Positions 51,258 to 62,759 of a stretch of DNA of 64,000 nt are shown here, in pieces. Within the stretch, counting starts at the first letter, position 1. Each line of letters begins with the position of its first letter. Source of the DNA: Sesamum alatum (taxonomy: Eukaryota; Streptophyta; Magnoliopsida; Lamiales; Pedaliaceae). Where the stretch lies: NCBI GenBank assembly GCA_034509735.1, contig JACGWO010000008.1, positions 15,077,864 to 15,141,863 on the forward strand, given 5' to 3'. The notes beneath the pieces were generated by a model. That model had not been told where the DNA came from. It did not search any database and saw only the letters and a list, made by a program, of their open reading frames with translations. A program made the position numbers and the translations under genes.

Positions 51258-52519
51258 TGATAGGGTGCATTTCATTCCTCATATGCATGCTTAACTCGAG
51301 TCGTTTTTTAAGGTTTCCTTCACACTTTTAATCGAGTTATGCGGTTTTTGAATGAAGGATCGAGATTGACCCGTTGTGAAGAAAAGGAGTTAAAAAGCCC
51401 CAAATGAAGACAGAAAAGAAATCAAGTACAAGACAGTCAGACTTGAACAAACACCAGGGCGTGATCACGCCCTATCCGACACCCGAGTCTGCGCGGGAAG
51501 AAAAGAAGAGTTTTGAAAAGACCTCTTTCCTGATTTTACGAAAGATACACGCATAGAAAGAGGACTTTGAAGTTGGCACGAAAAGAGGACTCTGAAGTTG
51601 CATGAAAAGAGGACTCTGAAGTTGCGTAGGAAGAGGACTCTCAATTATAAAAGGAAGGCTAAAACGCAGAGAAGAATCGTCCTTGGATCATAGTTGTTTT
51701 CTCTTTTTCTCTGAATTCATGCTTTCGTTTAGAATGTTTTGTTTTGCTATGAACATGTTTAGTAGCTAATTTTCTATTTCGATTCAAGGGAAACGTTAAA
51801 CCCTATTGTTATGTTTTGAGGTCTTGAATTTATCTGATTTTGCCAAGTATTTGTCATCTTGATTTACTGTGAACGGAATGATTGTTATTGATAGATCTGA
51901 CAATTCGATTCGATATTAATCATTCTATTGCTATCCATGAGTTCAGTGATCCGTAATTGTCATGAATGAGTGGTATGAGTAACGAGCAAATTTATTATGT
52001 GTTTTGCATAATTTATTTGTGGGGACGAGAAAACTAGGTTAAATAATTGCAGCTATCTTGGTTATTTGATCTAGATTCAACTGTTTTCATTGATGCAAAT
52101 GCTATTATTGATGTGATATGGAACGCTATCGTGCCCAGTCTTGATATAATAAGTTTGAATTTAGATGCTTGAGTTAAATCCACTACGATAGGAAAACAGG
52201 AATTTGTTACGGCTATCCTAATGAATTTCGGAGTTGAATGCTTGGTTATGGAATAACCCTTAGTGATCTATGATAAACATCACGATTGGTGACACGAACC
52301 CCCTTGAATTGGACTTTTCATCTATAATCTCATCTCAGTTATTTACTCTTGCTTTGCTAATTTAGTTCATTCATATTTCGTACTCTATTCATACCCCCCT
52401 TTTTGTTACTACTATTAGATCGAAAAATTAATAAATAATTCCCTAGGGACTCGACCTGGTTCCACGACTACTACAGTTTAGAATCAGTATTTATATTTGA
52501 CGGCTTCCACAACCGATCA
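51258..52519 (+). mobile_element. Athila-type 5' LTR of the outer (host) element
   Basis: 1,262 bp from TGATAGGGTGCATTTC to ACAACCGATCA, clearly related to the two LTRs of the nested element at 52,696 and 59,115. It is followed by a tRNA-Asp-type PBS. Its 3' partner is not in the window. Internal features include an 18-bp palindrome around GCGTGATCACGC and repeats of AAGAGGACTCTGAAGTTG. Confidence 0.88.
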
Positions 52520-52524
52520 AATTT

Positions 52525-52539
52525 TGGCGCCGTTGCCGG
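52525..52539 (+). other. tRNA-Asp-type PBS of the outer element
   Basis: TGGCGCCGTTGCCGG, complementary to the 3' end of plant tRNA-Asp (CCGGCAACGGCGCCA), five bases after the LTR. Confidence 0.85.
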
Positions 52540-52603
52540 AGAATTATTTTAATTTTCTTGATCTTGCTGTGCTCATCCTAATTTGTTGATCTCTTTGTTT
52601 TTT

Positions 52604-52695
52604 ATGCCGCGTTCTTCTCGAACAGGTGAATTACAGTTCAACCCAGAAATCGAGAAGACAACGCGTCACCTTTACAGCAACATTATTCCACCAAT
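52604..52695 (+). pseudogene. Athila-like gag start of the outer element, interrupted
   Basis: ATG at 52,604 opens a frame MPRSSRTGELQFNPEIEKT that resembles Athila-type gag N-termini. It is interrupted at 52,695 by insertion of the nested element. Confidence 0.6.
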
Positions 52696-53958
52696 TGATA
52701 GGGTGCATTTCATCTCTCATATGCATGCTTAACTCGAATGATTATTAAAGGTTTCCTTCATATTTTTAATCGAGTTATGCGGTTTTTTAAATGAAGGATC
52801 GAGATTGACCCGTTGTGAAGGAAAGGAGTTAAAAAGCCCCAAATGAAGACAGAAAAGAAATCAAGTACAAGACAGTCATGAGCAGACTTGAACAACCATT
52901 AGGGCGTGATCACGCCCTATCCGACATCCGAGTCTGCGCGGGAACAGAAGAAGAGTTTTGAAAAGACCTCTTTCCTGATTTTACGAAAGATAAACGCATA
53001 GAAAGAGGATTATGAGATGGCACGAAAAGAGGACTCTGAAGTTGGCACGAAAAGAGGACTCTGAAGTTGCAGGAAAAGAGGACTCTGAAGTTGCATAGAA
53101 AGAGGACTCTCAATTATAAAAGGAAGACCAGAATGCAGAGAAGAATCATCTTTTGATCATCGTTTTTCTCTCTTCCTCTGAATTCATGCTTTTGTTTAGT
53201 AGCTAATTTTCTATTCTGATTCAAGGGAAACGTTAAACCCTATTGTTATGTTTTGAGGTCTTGAATTTATCTGATTTCGCCAAGTATTTCTCGTCTTGAT
53301 TTACTGTGAACAGAATGATTATTATTGATAGATCTGACAATTCGATTTGATATTAATTATTCTATTGCTATCCATGATTTCAGTGATCCGTAATTGTCAT
53401 GAATAAGTGGTATGAGTAGCGAGCAAATTTATTATGTGCTTTGAATGATTTATTTGTAGGGACGAGAAAACTAGGTTAGGTAATTGCAGCTATCTCGGTT
53501 ATTTGATCTAGATTCAACTGTTTTCATTGATGCAAATGCTATTATTGATGTGATATGGAACGCTATCGTGCCCAGTCTTGATTTAATAAGTTTGGATTTA
53601 GATGCTTGAGTCAAATCCACTACGATAGGAAAACGGGAATTTGTTACGGCTATCCTAATGAATTTCAGAGTTGAATGCTTGGTTATGGAATTAACCCTTA
53701 GTGATCTATGATAGACATAACGATTGGTGAGACGAACCCCCTTGAATTGGACTTTTCATCTATAATCTCATCTCAGTTATTTACTCTTGCTTTTGCTAAT
53801 TTAGTTCATTCATAATTAGTACTCAATTCATACCCCTTTTTTGGTTACTACAACTAGATCGAGAAATTAATCGATATTTCCCTTGGGATTCGGCCTGGTT
53901 CCACGACTACTACAGTTTAGAATCAATTTTTATATTTGACGGCTTCGACAACCGATCA
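52696..53958 (+). repeat. 5' LTR of nested Athila-type element
   Basis: 1,263 bp. Contains a perfect palindrome centred on GCGTGATCACGC (52,901-52,918) and a short tandem array of AAGAGGACTCTGAAGTTG units at about 52,999-53,110. A TATA-like TTATAAAAGG (53,114-53,123) may mark the promoter. Confidence 0.93.
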
Positions 53959-53963
53959 AATTT

Positions 53964-53981
53964 TGGCGCCGTTGCCGGGGA
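53964..53981 (+). other. tRNA-Asp-type PBS
   Basis: TGGCGCCGTTGCCGGGGA, complementary to the 3' end of plant tRNA-Asp, five bases after the LTR. This PBS is typical of Athila/Tat-type Ty3/gypsy elements. Confidence 0.9.
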
Positions 53982-54114
53982 ACTATTTTTAGTTTCTTAG
54001 TCTAGTTTTGTGTCTTTTTTTCCCTTGCTAATCTTTTTGTTTGGCAGGGACCTTCGTGCTTGATATAGACTAACTGTTGGTGTTAAATCTATTCCTGGGA
54101 AAATTGAAAACGAG

Positions 54115-54903
54115 ATGGCAACAAGACACTGGATTCCTCCCATGGCCGACAATCATAGACAATATGGATTTCGAAGAGATTGGGATGTTCAACAAGTCAA
54201 CAAGGTAAACACCAATGATTTGGCAGAAAAACTCTCTAAACTAACTATTTTTGTACACCAAATGGCTGCAGGAAAGATTCAAGGAGTAGTGGGTTGTGGG
54301 ATATGCTTAGGCCATGGACATTCAACCGAAGCATGCCCATCATTGCAACAAGGAACGATGCCAGAAATGAATGCCGTAGGGGGATTTCATGGGCAACCCC
54401 AACGGAAATATGATCCTTACTCCAATTTCTACAACCCGAGGTGGAAAGAGTACCCAAACTTCAGTTATAGGAGTCATGGGGAGCAATCAAGGCAACAACC
54501 ACAATTCTTTAACCGACCTCCGCCGGCACCCTGGCACACCCAATGGGATGGTGGATATTGGCAAGCTCCCGCACAAGCCCCACCTCAAGCATCAAATTCA
54601 AGTATGAGTTTGGAGGATATTGTCAAATCCCTTGCTATTTCTACTCAACAGTTTCAAGAGAGGACGGAGGCGAGCTTTCAACACTTGGGGAACCAACTCG
54701 CGCAGTTAGCGACATCGATCAGTAGGTTGGAAACTCAAACATCCGAGAAGCTACCGTCACAAACAGAGACAAATCCAAGTGCAAATGTTCGTGCTATAAC
54801 ACCTCAGAGTGGGGAGGAGATCCACCCAATTGAACAAACACTGGTGCAATCCAATGAAGTTGAAAAGGCTCTCGAAGATACCGACGTCCAAAAAAAAAGG
54901 TAA
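54115..54903 (+). CDS. Athila gag, C-terminal half (262 aa)
   Basis: The open frame begins MATRHWIPPMADNHRQYGF and contains a CX2CX4HX4C-type knuckle (CGICLGHGHSTEAC, about residues 62-75). The YDPYSNFYNPRWKEYPNFSY block and the coiled-coil end (QLAQLATSISRLETQTSEK) are usual in Athila gag. The capsid N-terminal part normally preceding this is missing, so the deletion also trimmed gag. The frame stops at TAA just after 54,900. Confidence 0.85.
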   Translation: MATRHWIPPMADNHRQYGFRRDWDVQQVNKVNTNDLAEKLSKLTIFVHQMAAGKIQGVVGCGICLGHGHSTEACPSLQQGTMPEMNAVGGFHGQPQRKYDPYSNFYNPRWKEYPNFSYRSHGEQSRQQPQFFNRPPPAPWHTQWDGGYWQAPAQAPPQASNSSMSLEDIVKSLAISTQQFQERTEASFQHLGNQLAQLATSISRLETQTSEKLPSQTETNPSANVRAITPQSGEEIHPIEQTLVQSNEVEKALEDTDVQKKR

Positions 54904-54962
54904 AGTCCGATTCAATCCTACTTTCTTCATCTAATACTTGTGATCTTCCTCCCCTATACAGG

Positions 54963-55358
54963 ATGACGAAATCAAAGGAGGATGAGCGTGAGATGGAGAT
55001 AATGAATACCTTCACGAAGGTATCCCCACTGAAGCTGAAAGACTTTCCCAACCACCTAAAAGATCTCTATTTGGGTATACGAGAGACATTATCTGCCATG
55101 ATTTTAAAAGGACTGTTTACAGAGTTGAATGAACGAAAGTTGGATGAAAGAGAAGACTTGAGAAGTTGCAAGGAGAAAACATGGAGATTTCATGATCATA
55201 TGATCTTGAAGAAGCTATTTGAGGTTGGCACAAAGGTGTTATTCTACAAATCTCGCTTGAAGCTCATCCCAGGTAAGTCGAGTTCTTTTTGGTTTGGTCG
55301 TTTTGAAAGTGTTAATGTTTTTCCTCATGGTGTAGCAAAATTAAAAGTCTCAACATGA
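54963..55358 (+). pseudogene. Athila integrase C-terminal remnant
   Basis: Residues from about 70 onward (CKEKTWRFHDHMILKKLFEV, then GTKVLFYKSRLKLIPGKSSS, ending NVFPHGVAKLKV) match the integrase C-terminal domain of Athila elements. The first 65 residues look like gag/protease linker. Gag is thus joined directly to the end of integrase by a large internal deletion. Confidence 0.82.
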
Positions 55359-55921
55359 AGAATGGCCATCGATCGAAATTATTTCTTGGTGGTGATGAAG
55401 TCACAAGCATCATTGGTATCGCATTGGCGTCACTCCAACAGTCAACATATTAAAAAAGGGCATTCCGTCGAACACAACGACAATAAACAATTGCGCTTGC
55501 TGGGAGGCAACCCGGCATTTTATATGCCTTATTTTGAACTTTTAGTTTAGGATTTTTACTTCTCACCTCCGCAGATTTGACGTTCATATAAGGCGTGGTC
55601 ACGCCCCGTTTGATGCCAGATGCAACACCGTGTTCATTGGTTCGACAGACTTAACAACGAGATAACGCGTGATCACACCGTATCCCACTATCTCTTCTGT
55701 CTGAAGCAGACGCCGAGCTCGGCGATTTTTCACTAGACGTACAGACTTGAGGGGCTGTTTAGGCGTGATCACGCCTAAAAGTGGGGACAAATCTGAATCC
55801 TCTTTGTATTATCTATTTTTATTAATTTTTCTTTCTAGGTTTTTTTTTTATATTTTCTTCTCCCTATTTCAAAACAAAAAAATATAAAAAATATATATAT
55901 ATATATAATATATATATATGT

Positions 55922-56559
55922 TTGGAAAGCCCTAATTCCCTCACTTTCCTCTTGCAAACCCTAATTCCCCACTCTCATTGCAGCCGCCGCCGCCCACCAC
56001 CGCCGCTGCCACCACCGCTGACGCACAACCTAGCTGCCGAGAACAGCCGCTGCTGCTCCGCTAGCACTGCTGCGGTCAGCGTCGCACCACCACAGCGCCG
56101 TCGCTGTTGCCGCGCCACTGTCCACAGTTGTTTCTCCGTTCGCCGCCTCCGCGCCGCGCCGCCGCTGCTGCTATCCGCACCCCACCGCGACCTTCTTCGC
56201 AATGGCCTCCACTTGAAGAGGAACCAACCGCCGTCGAGCTCCACCCCCTGCCCCAATTGCACCACTGTCGCCACAGGCGAGTCCTCCGATCGAACCACCA
56301 TCGCCACCTGCGCTAGCGACAACCACTACCTTCGTCGCGGCCCCGCATTCTGATGCATCGGAACCGTCCACGGCCGCACACCTCCGCGACACCTACCGGA
56401 ATCGGGGCAGATTCAGCTCCACCGCCGGCATTCCATCCACAGCCGAGACGGACCTCGCAGGTCACCTCCACTTCACCTCTAGAGAACATAAAAAAAGGTA
56501 CTCTGTTATTAAAACTCGGCCACTCAACCCCGGTAAGTCTCTACATTTACCGTCGTTAG
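55922..56559 (+). other. GC-rich low-complexity block of the Athila element
   Basis: This is CCG/CCA-repeat-rich DNA that opens frames on both strands (Pro/Arg/Ser-rich on plus, Gly/Ala-rich on minus). It follows a (TA)n run at about 55,890-55,918. Compositional bias explains the open frames, although this part lies where Athila elements carry extra ORFs. Confidence 0.55.
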
Positions 56560-56739
56560 ATGCATTGGGTATCCGTGGGTAGTATTGATGCTTTGCTTTT
56601 TAATACGCAATGGCGTGAGTTTCAATATCCGTATGCCTGTGTTTGTTGAGTTGATTCAGAATTCTATACTACTTTCGTCTTCAACAAACCGGACCCCGAC
56701 CCCTTTACCCTCACTGCACCCAATGTTATTCGTTTTTGA

Positions 56740-57309
56740 TTGCTTGGTAGAAATTTCGGAATGAGCATAAATGATTGCAATCTGGCTATGGGTTTTGTGC
56801 ATGATGAATATTTAGCATCACAAGAGTACCGTGAGGCTTTGGTTGATTATGGTGTTTTTGACCCCATCTCTGTGTGGCGAGAGTTATCTAAGAACTCCTG
56901 GGTATATCACCCTAGTCGGTCCAAGGCACGTCACTTACGCCAATTTGAATGGGTATATATGCAACGTTTCCTTGCTTTTAACTTTTCTGGACGTCGGGCC
57001 ACTGTGGGTACATGTTCTAAGGTTGAATTGTTTTTCATTTGGAGCATGATCAATAGGGTGCATGTGAATCTAGGTGCTTGGCTTGCTTCTCAATTTCAAA
57101 CTGTTGCCACTTTGTCTAAGCATGTTTGCCTTGGGTCGTTAATTACTCACCTTGCGGTCAATTTGGGTGTCTTGAACTTGTCTAATTATGATTTACATTT
57201 GGCTTGCGAGAAAGAGCCGTTGGATGTGGCGACTTTGCACAAAATGCACATTTTTAATCATCACGAGGCCCCAAGTGGCATGAGCTATGCCGACCTTGAC
57301 CCTGAATAA
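56740..57309 (+). CDS. Athila post-integrase ORF (ORF-1/plant transposon protein family)
   Basis: 189 residues from MLGRNFGMSINDCNLAMGF to GMSYADLDPE. It resembles the Athila ORF-1 / putative plant transposon protein family, whose function is unknown (DYGVFDPISVWRELSKNSW, then MINRVHVNLGAWLASQF). The homologous frame extends upstream across stops (for example LLFNTQWREFQYPYACV near 56,595), so the preserved ORF is the C-terminal part. Confidence 0.7.
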   Translation: MLGRNFGMSINDCNLAMGFVHDEYLASQEYREALVDYGVFDPISVWRELSKNSWVYHPSRSKARHLRQFEWVYMQRFLAFNFSGRRATVGTCSKVELFFIWSMINRVHVNLGAWLASQFQTVATLSKHVCLGSLITHLAVNLGVLNLSNYDLHLACEKEPLDVATLHKMHIFNHHEAPSGMSYADLDPE

Positions 57310-59114
57310 CGCCCAAACTGCCGCTCACAGCCACCGCCTGCCGCCCCATCTCCGGATGCCATTGAAGGCCGTCTAACCCGGCTGGAGCTCTCTGATGCGT
57401 GGCTGCACCGCAAGCTCGACGCGGCCTTGACTGTGTTGGGGGTATCTATACTCCCACCACCCCCTGCCTAACCCGCTTTACCGTCACCACATATTTCAGG
57501 ATGCTCTCTATTTCTCTCTCTCTCTTTTTCATTCCCTTGTTATATGTGGTTTTATGTGCATACATTAGGGACAATGTATGTACTTGGTATGGGGGAGGTT
57601 TGTGCATGAGCTGGTATGGTGGTTATGGACCTGATAATTCTTGTGATTCTGTGCTGCTGGTATTGTTGAATATTTGTGTTGGGGATTAATTTTTGTGGAT
57701 GAAATTTCTAGGTGAAATTTCTCTTTTGGTACTGATTATATGTCATGAACACCGTAATTTGTGCTTGCAATGAGTTGATCTTGAAACGAAATGTGTGGGT
57801 TGTCCTGTTACTTGAACTAAATTCCTTGCTTGTTATTTTGTGTTGTCCCTGAAGCCAATAGGATTTTGTTGTTTAAGTTGAGATTAGTAGGCGGAACGAA
57901 CTCTAGTGGCATAAAAAATGTTGTGTGTGAAGGATGTCCCATTGATTGCATTAGACGAACAACGTTCAAGAATCAACACTAAAACCCTTTATGTGAGCTT
58001 TTGAGCCAAAGCACTTGCATTCAAATAGTGCTTGTATATTTCTTTCAATGGAGGGCATCAGACTTAGTGTGTGCTTTCTAGAACTTCCTTGTGTAATGCA
58101 TTTTGAGGCCACATTTTTGCATATTGGTGTATGAAAGTGATAAGGGCACTTAGGAATAGCCAATTAACCTTGAAAAGAGCCTGCCAGAAACTCACCCTTA
58201 GAAAACTCATTTGAGCCTTAGCCTCTATTTTCTTGGTTAAACCGCATTTTCAGCCGATTATCCCTTTCTTGGTTATTGCCTGCAAAGATTTTGAACCCTT
58301 TCAAGGGATGATGTTAATATGGTTGCTTGTAAGCCGATGCGAAAAAGAGCTAGAGAAGTGGTTCAAGGGGCGTATGAGAAACATGTTGCTAGACAAAAAA
58401 AAAGAAAAAGAAAAAGAATGCAAAGGCGAGCAACGAAAAACAAAAGGAGAAAGAAAAAAAGAAAAAAGAGAAGAAGAAGAAAATGATGAATGAGAAAAAA
58501 AAGAAAGAAAAAGAGGAAAAGGTTCAAGAGGAAAGTGAAACTGAAAACACAAAAATCATGTTCGAAAGTGTGCATGCTTCAAACACTTGGGTGTGAAAGA
58601 AAAAAAAGCAATGAGTTGGGGATTAGAAGCAACTAAGTTGACATCATCCTTTTTGAATTCATAAGCCACAATTTGACCTTTTTTTTTACACACCTTGACC
58701 CTAGCCCCGTTACAATCATGTTAAGACCCTTTGATTTATGCACTAGTAAGCATTTTGCAATGGTGCAGATTTGATTCACAAGCAAGCCTATGGCAATAGC
58801 ACTCTAATGTCTTGATTTGAGTGTGACAAAAATTCCTTAAACACTTCTTGAGTGATTTGAGAGACATCCTAGTGAGGAGTGTTGAGACTTGTTTCGTTTA
58901 CGTTTGATTAAGCCAATGGATGCGTGCTTGTTGTATTAATACCATTAGTGTTTATTCTCATTATTGCTATCTCTTCTTAAACTGTGAACACATGTTGATT
59001 AAGGGATATACTTGACTAACATAAAGGGAAATTTGGGTATGGCTACTTGGATAATCCATGCATTTTGAATCGAGAGATGCTTGAGGACAAGCATGGTTTC
59101 GGTGTGGGGGAATT
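57310..59114 (+). other. Athila 3' untranslated region and polypurine tract
   Basis: Long non-coding tail with the GGGACAATGTATGTACTTGG signature near 57,570, a purine-rich stretch at 58,390-58,540 and the final tract GGTGTGGGGGAATT directly before the LTR (59,101-59,114). The frames at 57,399-57,689 and 58,233-58,493 are low-complexity readings of this DNA. Confidence 0.8.
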
Positions 59115-60377
59115 TGATAGGGTCCATTTCATCTCTCATATGCATGCTAAACTCGAATGATTTTTAAAGGTTTCCTTCACATTTTTAATTGATTTATGCG
59201 GTTTTTGAATGAAGGATCGAGATTGACCCGTTGTGAAGAAAAGGAGTTAAAAAGCCCCAAAGAAAGATAGAAAAGAGATCAAGTACAGAACAGTCATGAG
59301 CAGACTTGAACAAACATTAGGGCGTGATCACGCCCTATCCGACATCCGAGTCTGCGCGGGAACAGAAGAAGAGTTTTGAAAAGACCTCTTTTCTGATTTT
59401 ACGAAAAATACACGCATAGAAAGAGGATTCTGAGATGGCACGAAAAGAGGACTCTGAAGTTGGCACGAAAAGAGGACTCTGAAGTTGCAGGAAAAGAGGA
59501 CTTTGAAGTTGCGTAGAAAGAGGACTCTCAATTATAAAAGGAAGACCAGAATGCAGAGAAGAATCATCTTTTGATCATCGTCTTTCTCTCTTCCTCAGAA
59601 TTCATGCTTTCGTTTAGTAGCTAATTTTCTATTCTGATTTAAGGGAAACGTTAAACCCTATTGTTATGTTTTGAGGTCTTGAATTTATCTGATTTCGCCA
59701 AGTATTTCTCGTCTTGATTTACTGTGAACGGAATGATTATTATTGATAGATCAGACAATTCGATTCGATATTAATTATTCTATTGCTATCCATGAGTTCA
59801 GTGATCCGTAATTGTCATGAATGAGTGGTATGAGTAGCGAGCAAATTTATTATGTGCATTGCATGATTTATTTGTGGTGACGAGAAAACTATGTTAGGTA
59901 ATTGCAGCTATCCCGGTTATTTGATCTAGATTCAACTGTTTTCATTGATGCAAATGCTATTATTGATGTGATATGGAACGCTATCGTGCCCAGTCTTGAT
60001 GTAATAAGTTTGGATTTAGATGCTTGAGTCAAATCCACTACGATAGGAAAACGGGAATTTGTTATGGCTATCCTAATGAATTTCAGAGTTGAATGCTTGG
60101 TTATGGAATTAACCCTTAGTGGTCTATGATAGACATAACGATTGGTGAGACGAGCCCCTTTGAATTGGACTTTTCATCTATAATCTCATCTCAGTTATTT
60201 ACTCTTGCTTTTGCTAATTTAGTTCATTCATAATTAGTACTCAATTCATACTCCCCTTTTTGGTTACTGCAACTAGATCGAGAAATTAATCGATAGTTCC
60301 CTTGGGATTCGACCTGGTTCCACGACTGCTACAGTTTAGAATCAGTTTTTATATTTGATGGCTTCGACAACCGATCA
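59115..60377 (+). repeat. 3' LTR of nested Athila-type element
   Basis: 1,263 bp, same length as the 5' LTR and a few percent different by eye, with differences concentrated in the first 550 bp. The same GCGTGATCACGC palindrome lies at 59,319-59,336. Confidence 0.93.
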
Positions 60378-60445
60378 CCAATCAGGGAGATAACAATTCC
60401 TGGGGGTCACAAGGGCAGTTGTCCTCCCCACCAAAAATATAATTC

Positions 60446-61170
60446 CCTTGTTTTGATGGAATGGAGCCTAGAGTTTGAATCAAAAAATGTATGCGGTACT
60501 TCCAAGTCATCTACACAGTCCCGAAGATCAGCAGGTGACCCTAGCTTCAGTATATTTAGATGGAAGGGCGGAGCTATGGTTACAAGGGTTTTTAAAAGAA
60601 AAAGGAATGCCCACTTGGACGCAGTTTATCCAAGGGGTATACGAACATTTTGATGGGACATACCCTGGAATGATTTTGCGTGAGTTCGACTAACTGCAGC
60701 ATGGTAATGACTCCGTTACTGATTACCTTGAGAAATTTGAGGAGTTAAAGACCCATGTCATGATTTGCAATCCGAATTTCCCTGAATCTTTCTACATGCA
60801 TTGCTTCATTAGTGGATTGAGGGAGGATATCAAGAGTGTTGTGTTATCCTTGAGACCCACTCTTTTCTTCATGCTGTCAATTTAGCCAAAAACCAAGAAA
60901 ATACTCTAAACGACATCCTAAAAAGATTAAACCTACCTAACCAGAAATCATGGCCCAACAGTCATGTTACCTACCAAATCACACTAAATCGACCTACCCT
61001 CCACCCTCCAGATCACCTAGCCTTTCCCTAAAACTACCTAAACCACCAGATAAACCACCTATCTGAAAAATCCTCACTGAAGTCGAAATGCAAGCTAGAA
61101 GAGCAAAAAACCTCTATTACAATTTTGAGGAAAAATTCAGGCCAGGGCACAAGTGTAAGCAATAGTATAT
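60446..61170 (+). pseudogene. chromovirus-like gag with degenerate zinc knuckle
   Basis: Two frames carry it: MRYFQVIYTV, then from about 60,525 VTLASVYLDGRAELWLQGFL and MPTWTQFIQGVYEHFDG, and FEELKTHVMICNPNFPESFY further on. This is the capsid region of plant chromoviruses. The knuckle near 61,110 reads YYNFEEKFRPGHKCK, in which the first two Cys are lost. Confidence 0.82.
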
Positions 61171-61346
61171 GTACTACCTATAGACTGAAAGGAGGCTGAA
61201 ATCTTCTCTCAAGAATATGAGGAACCTAGGAGAGTTGAGAGGAGGAAGGATACCGAGACGTAGCCATCTCACTAAATGCATAGAATGGACATACTACTGT
61301 TAATACTATCCGAGTAAAAGGGATAGCTTATGGCAAGGAAATACAT

Positions 61347-61691
61347 GTGCTCATTGACAGTGGGAGCACAAATTGTTTCTTAGATGAGGATGCAGCCTAC
61401 AGTTTAGGTTACCGGCTTGAAAGGGCTACACCTATGCTAATAATTGTAGCTAATGGGAGTAAGATGGTCAACAACCTATGTTATCCTGATTACACATGGG
61501 AGATCCAAGGACAAGGGTTCACCTACCCAATCAAAATTATTAACCTTGGAGGCTACCAAATCGTGTTGGGGGTTGATTGGCTTCGAAAATACAACCCTGT
61601 GGAATTTGACTTTGAGCAGATGAAAGTAGTTATCACTAGGAATGGGAAAAAGTTGGTTTTGCAGGCCCTCAGCAGCAAGGACCTAATGTAG
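61347..61691 (+). pseudogene. retroviral-type aspartic protease
   Basis: The frame opens with the active site LIDSGSTNCFLDED, followed by VANGSKMVNNL and LGVDWLRKYNPVEFDFEQM, which mark the flap and end of a gypsy protease. It is intact as a domain but isolated from gag and RT by stops. Confidence 0.85.
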
Positions 61692-61889
61692 AAGAAATCT
61701 CAAAAGTTCTCATAATGGAAACTCATGGTTATTATGGTCAGCTATACTCCATATCAGCATAGATAGCCCTTAGTCCACAGCAAGATGAGCAATCGAAATA
61801 GTTGCTGGAATCCTATTCAGGAATATTTCACGAACCACAAATCTTACCACCTGATAGATCCATTCAACACCAAATCGATCTGAAACCTG

Positions 61890-62560
61890 ATGTAGTTCCT
61901 AAAAAGATGGCCCCCTTTTGATACTCCTATGCCCAGAAAAATGAGATTGAATCAATAGTGAAGGGGATGCTGAAATCTAGGATAATCAGGCCTAGCCAGA
62001 GTACATTTGGCTCTCCAGTTCTGCTGGTGAAGAAAAAGGATGGGACTTGGAGACTCTGCATTAACCAAACAGGTACCTAAACAGCTTGACAATTAAACAC
62101 AATTTCCCCATCTCTGTCATTGATGAACTCCTTGATGAATTATATGGAGCTTGCTACCTTTCTAAAATTGGCCTGAGATCTTGTTACTTTCAAATCAAAA
62201 TGAAACCTGAAGATGTTTTCAAAACCAGTTTTGTAACCTACCAGGGTTCACTATGAGTTCCTAGTCATGCCATTTGGCTTGTGTAATGCCCACTCTACCT
62301 TTCAGTCCCTTATGAACCATGTCTTTGCACAATACCTAAGAAATTTATCCTTGTATTTTTTGATGATATACTGGTTTCCAGTAAGGCCTGTGTTGATCAC
62401 TTATTTACATCTGCAAACCACTCTTGATATCCTAAGGGTTATTAAGCTTTTTACTAAAATGAGTAAATGTAGTTCAGGGAAGAATGTGATAGAAATACCT
62501 TGGGCATGTTATATGTCTAGATGGGTCGCCACAGACCCTAAAAAAGGTCTATAGCATGCA
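61890..62560 (+). pseudogene. gypsy reverse transcriptase, broken
   Basis: Recognisable blocks across frames: STFGSPVLLVKKKDGTWRLC near 62,005, MPFGLCNAHSTFQSLMNHVF from 62,267, then FDDILVSSKACVDHL near 62,360, the family's catalytic YFDDILV region. At least four frame changes are needed to read it. Confidence 0.85.
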
Positions 62561-62759
62561 ATCTTGGCTTATCCCTAAGGATGTGAAAGGCCAAAGGGGA
62601 TTCTTGGGATTAATTGGTTATTACAAGAAGTTTGTGAAAAATCTAATCCCTGATAGAGCTACTCAAAAAGGACAACTTCAGATGGACTGATAAGGGCACC
62701 CTTGCCTTTGAACAATTAAAGGTTGCAATGACTGCAACACTAGTATTGGCTCTCCCTGA

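Larger units (their letters stand above)
52696..60377 (+). mobile_element. complete non-autonomous Athila-type element, 7,682 bp, TSD CCAAT
   Basis: LTRs are 52,696-53,958 and 59,115-60,377, both 1,263 bp and running from TGATAGGG to CCGATCA. CCAAT lies immediately outside both (52,691-52,695; 60,378-60,382). A tRNA-Asp PBS follows the first LTR and a polypurine tract precedes the second. The interior keeps part of gag, the last part of integrase and a post-integrase ORF, but protease, RT, RNase H and the integrase core are deleted. It must have moved in trans. Confidence 0.95.

Noticed and set aside
52999..53110. Short tandem units that could suggest a CRISPR-like array
   Set aside because: Units are directly adjacent with no unique spacers and lie in an LTR of a plant retrotransposon.
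55922..56353. 143-aa Pro/Arg-rich frame and antisense Gly-rich frames
   Set aside because: GC-rich low-complexity DNA opens several frames on both strands; no conserved domain.
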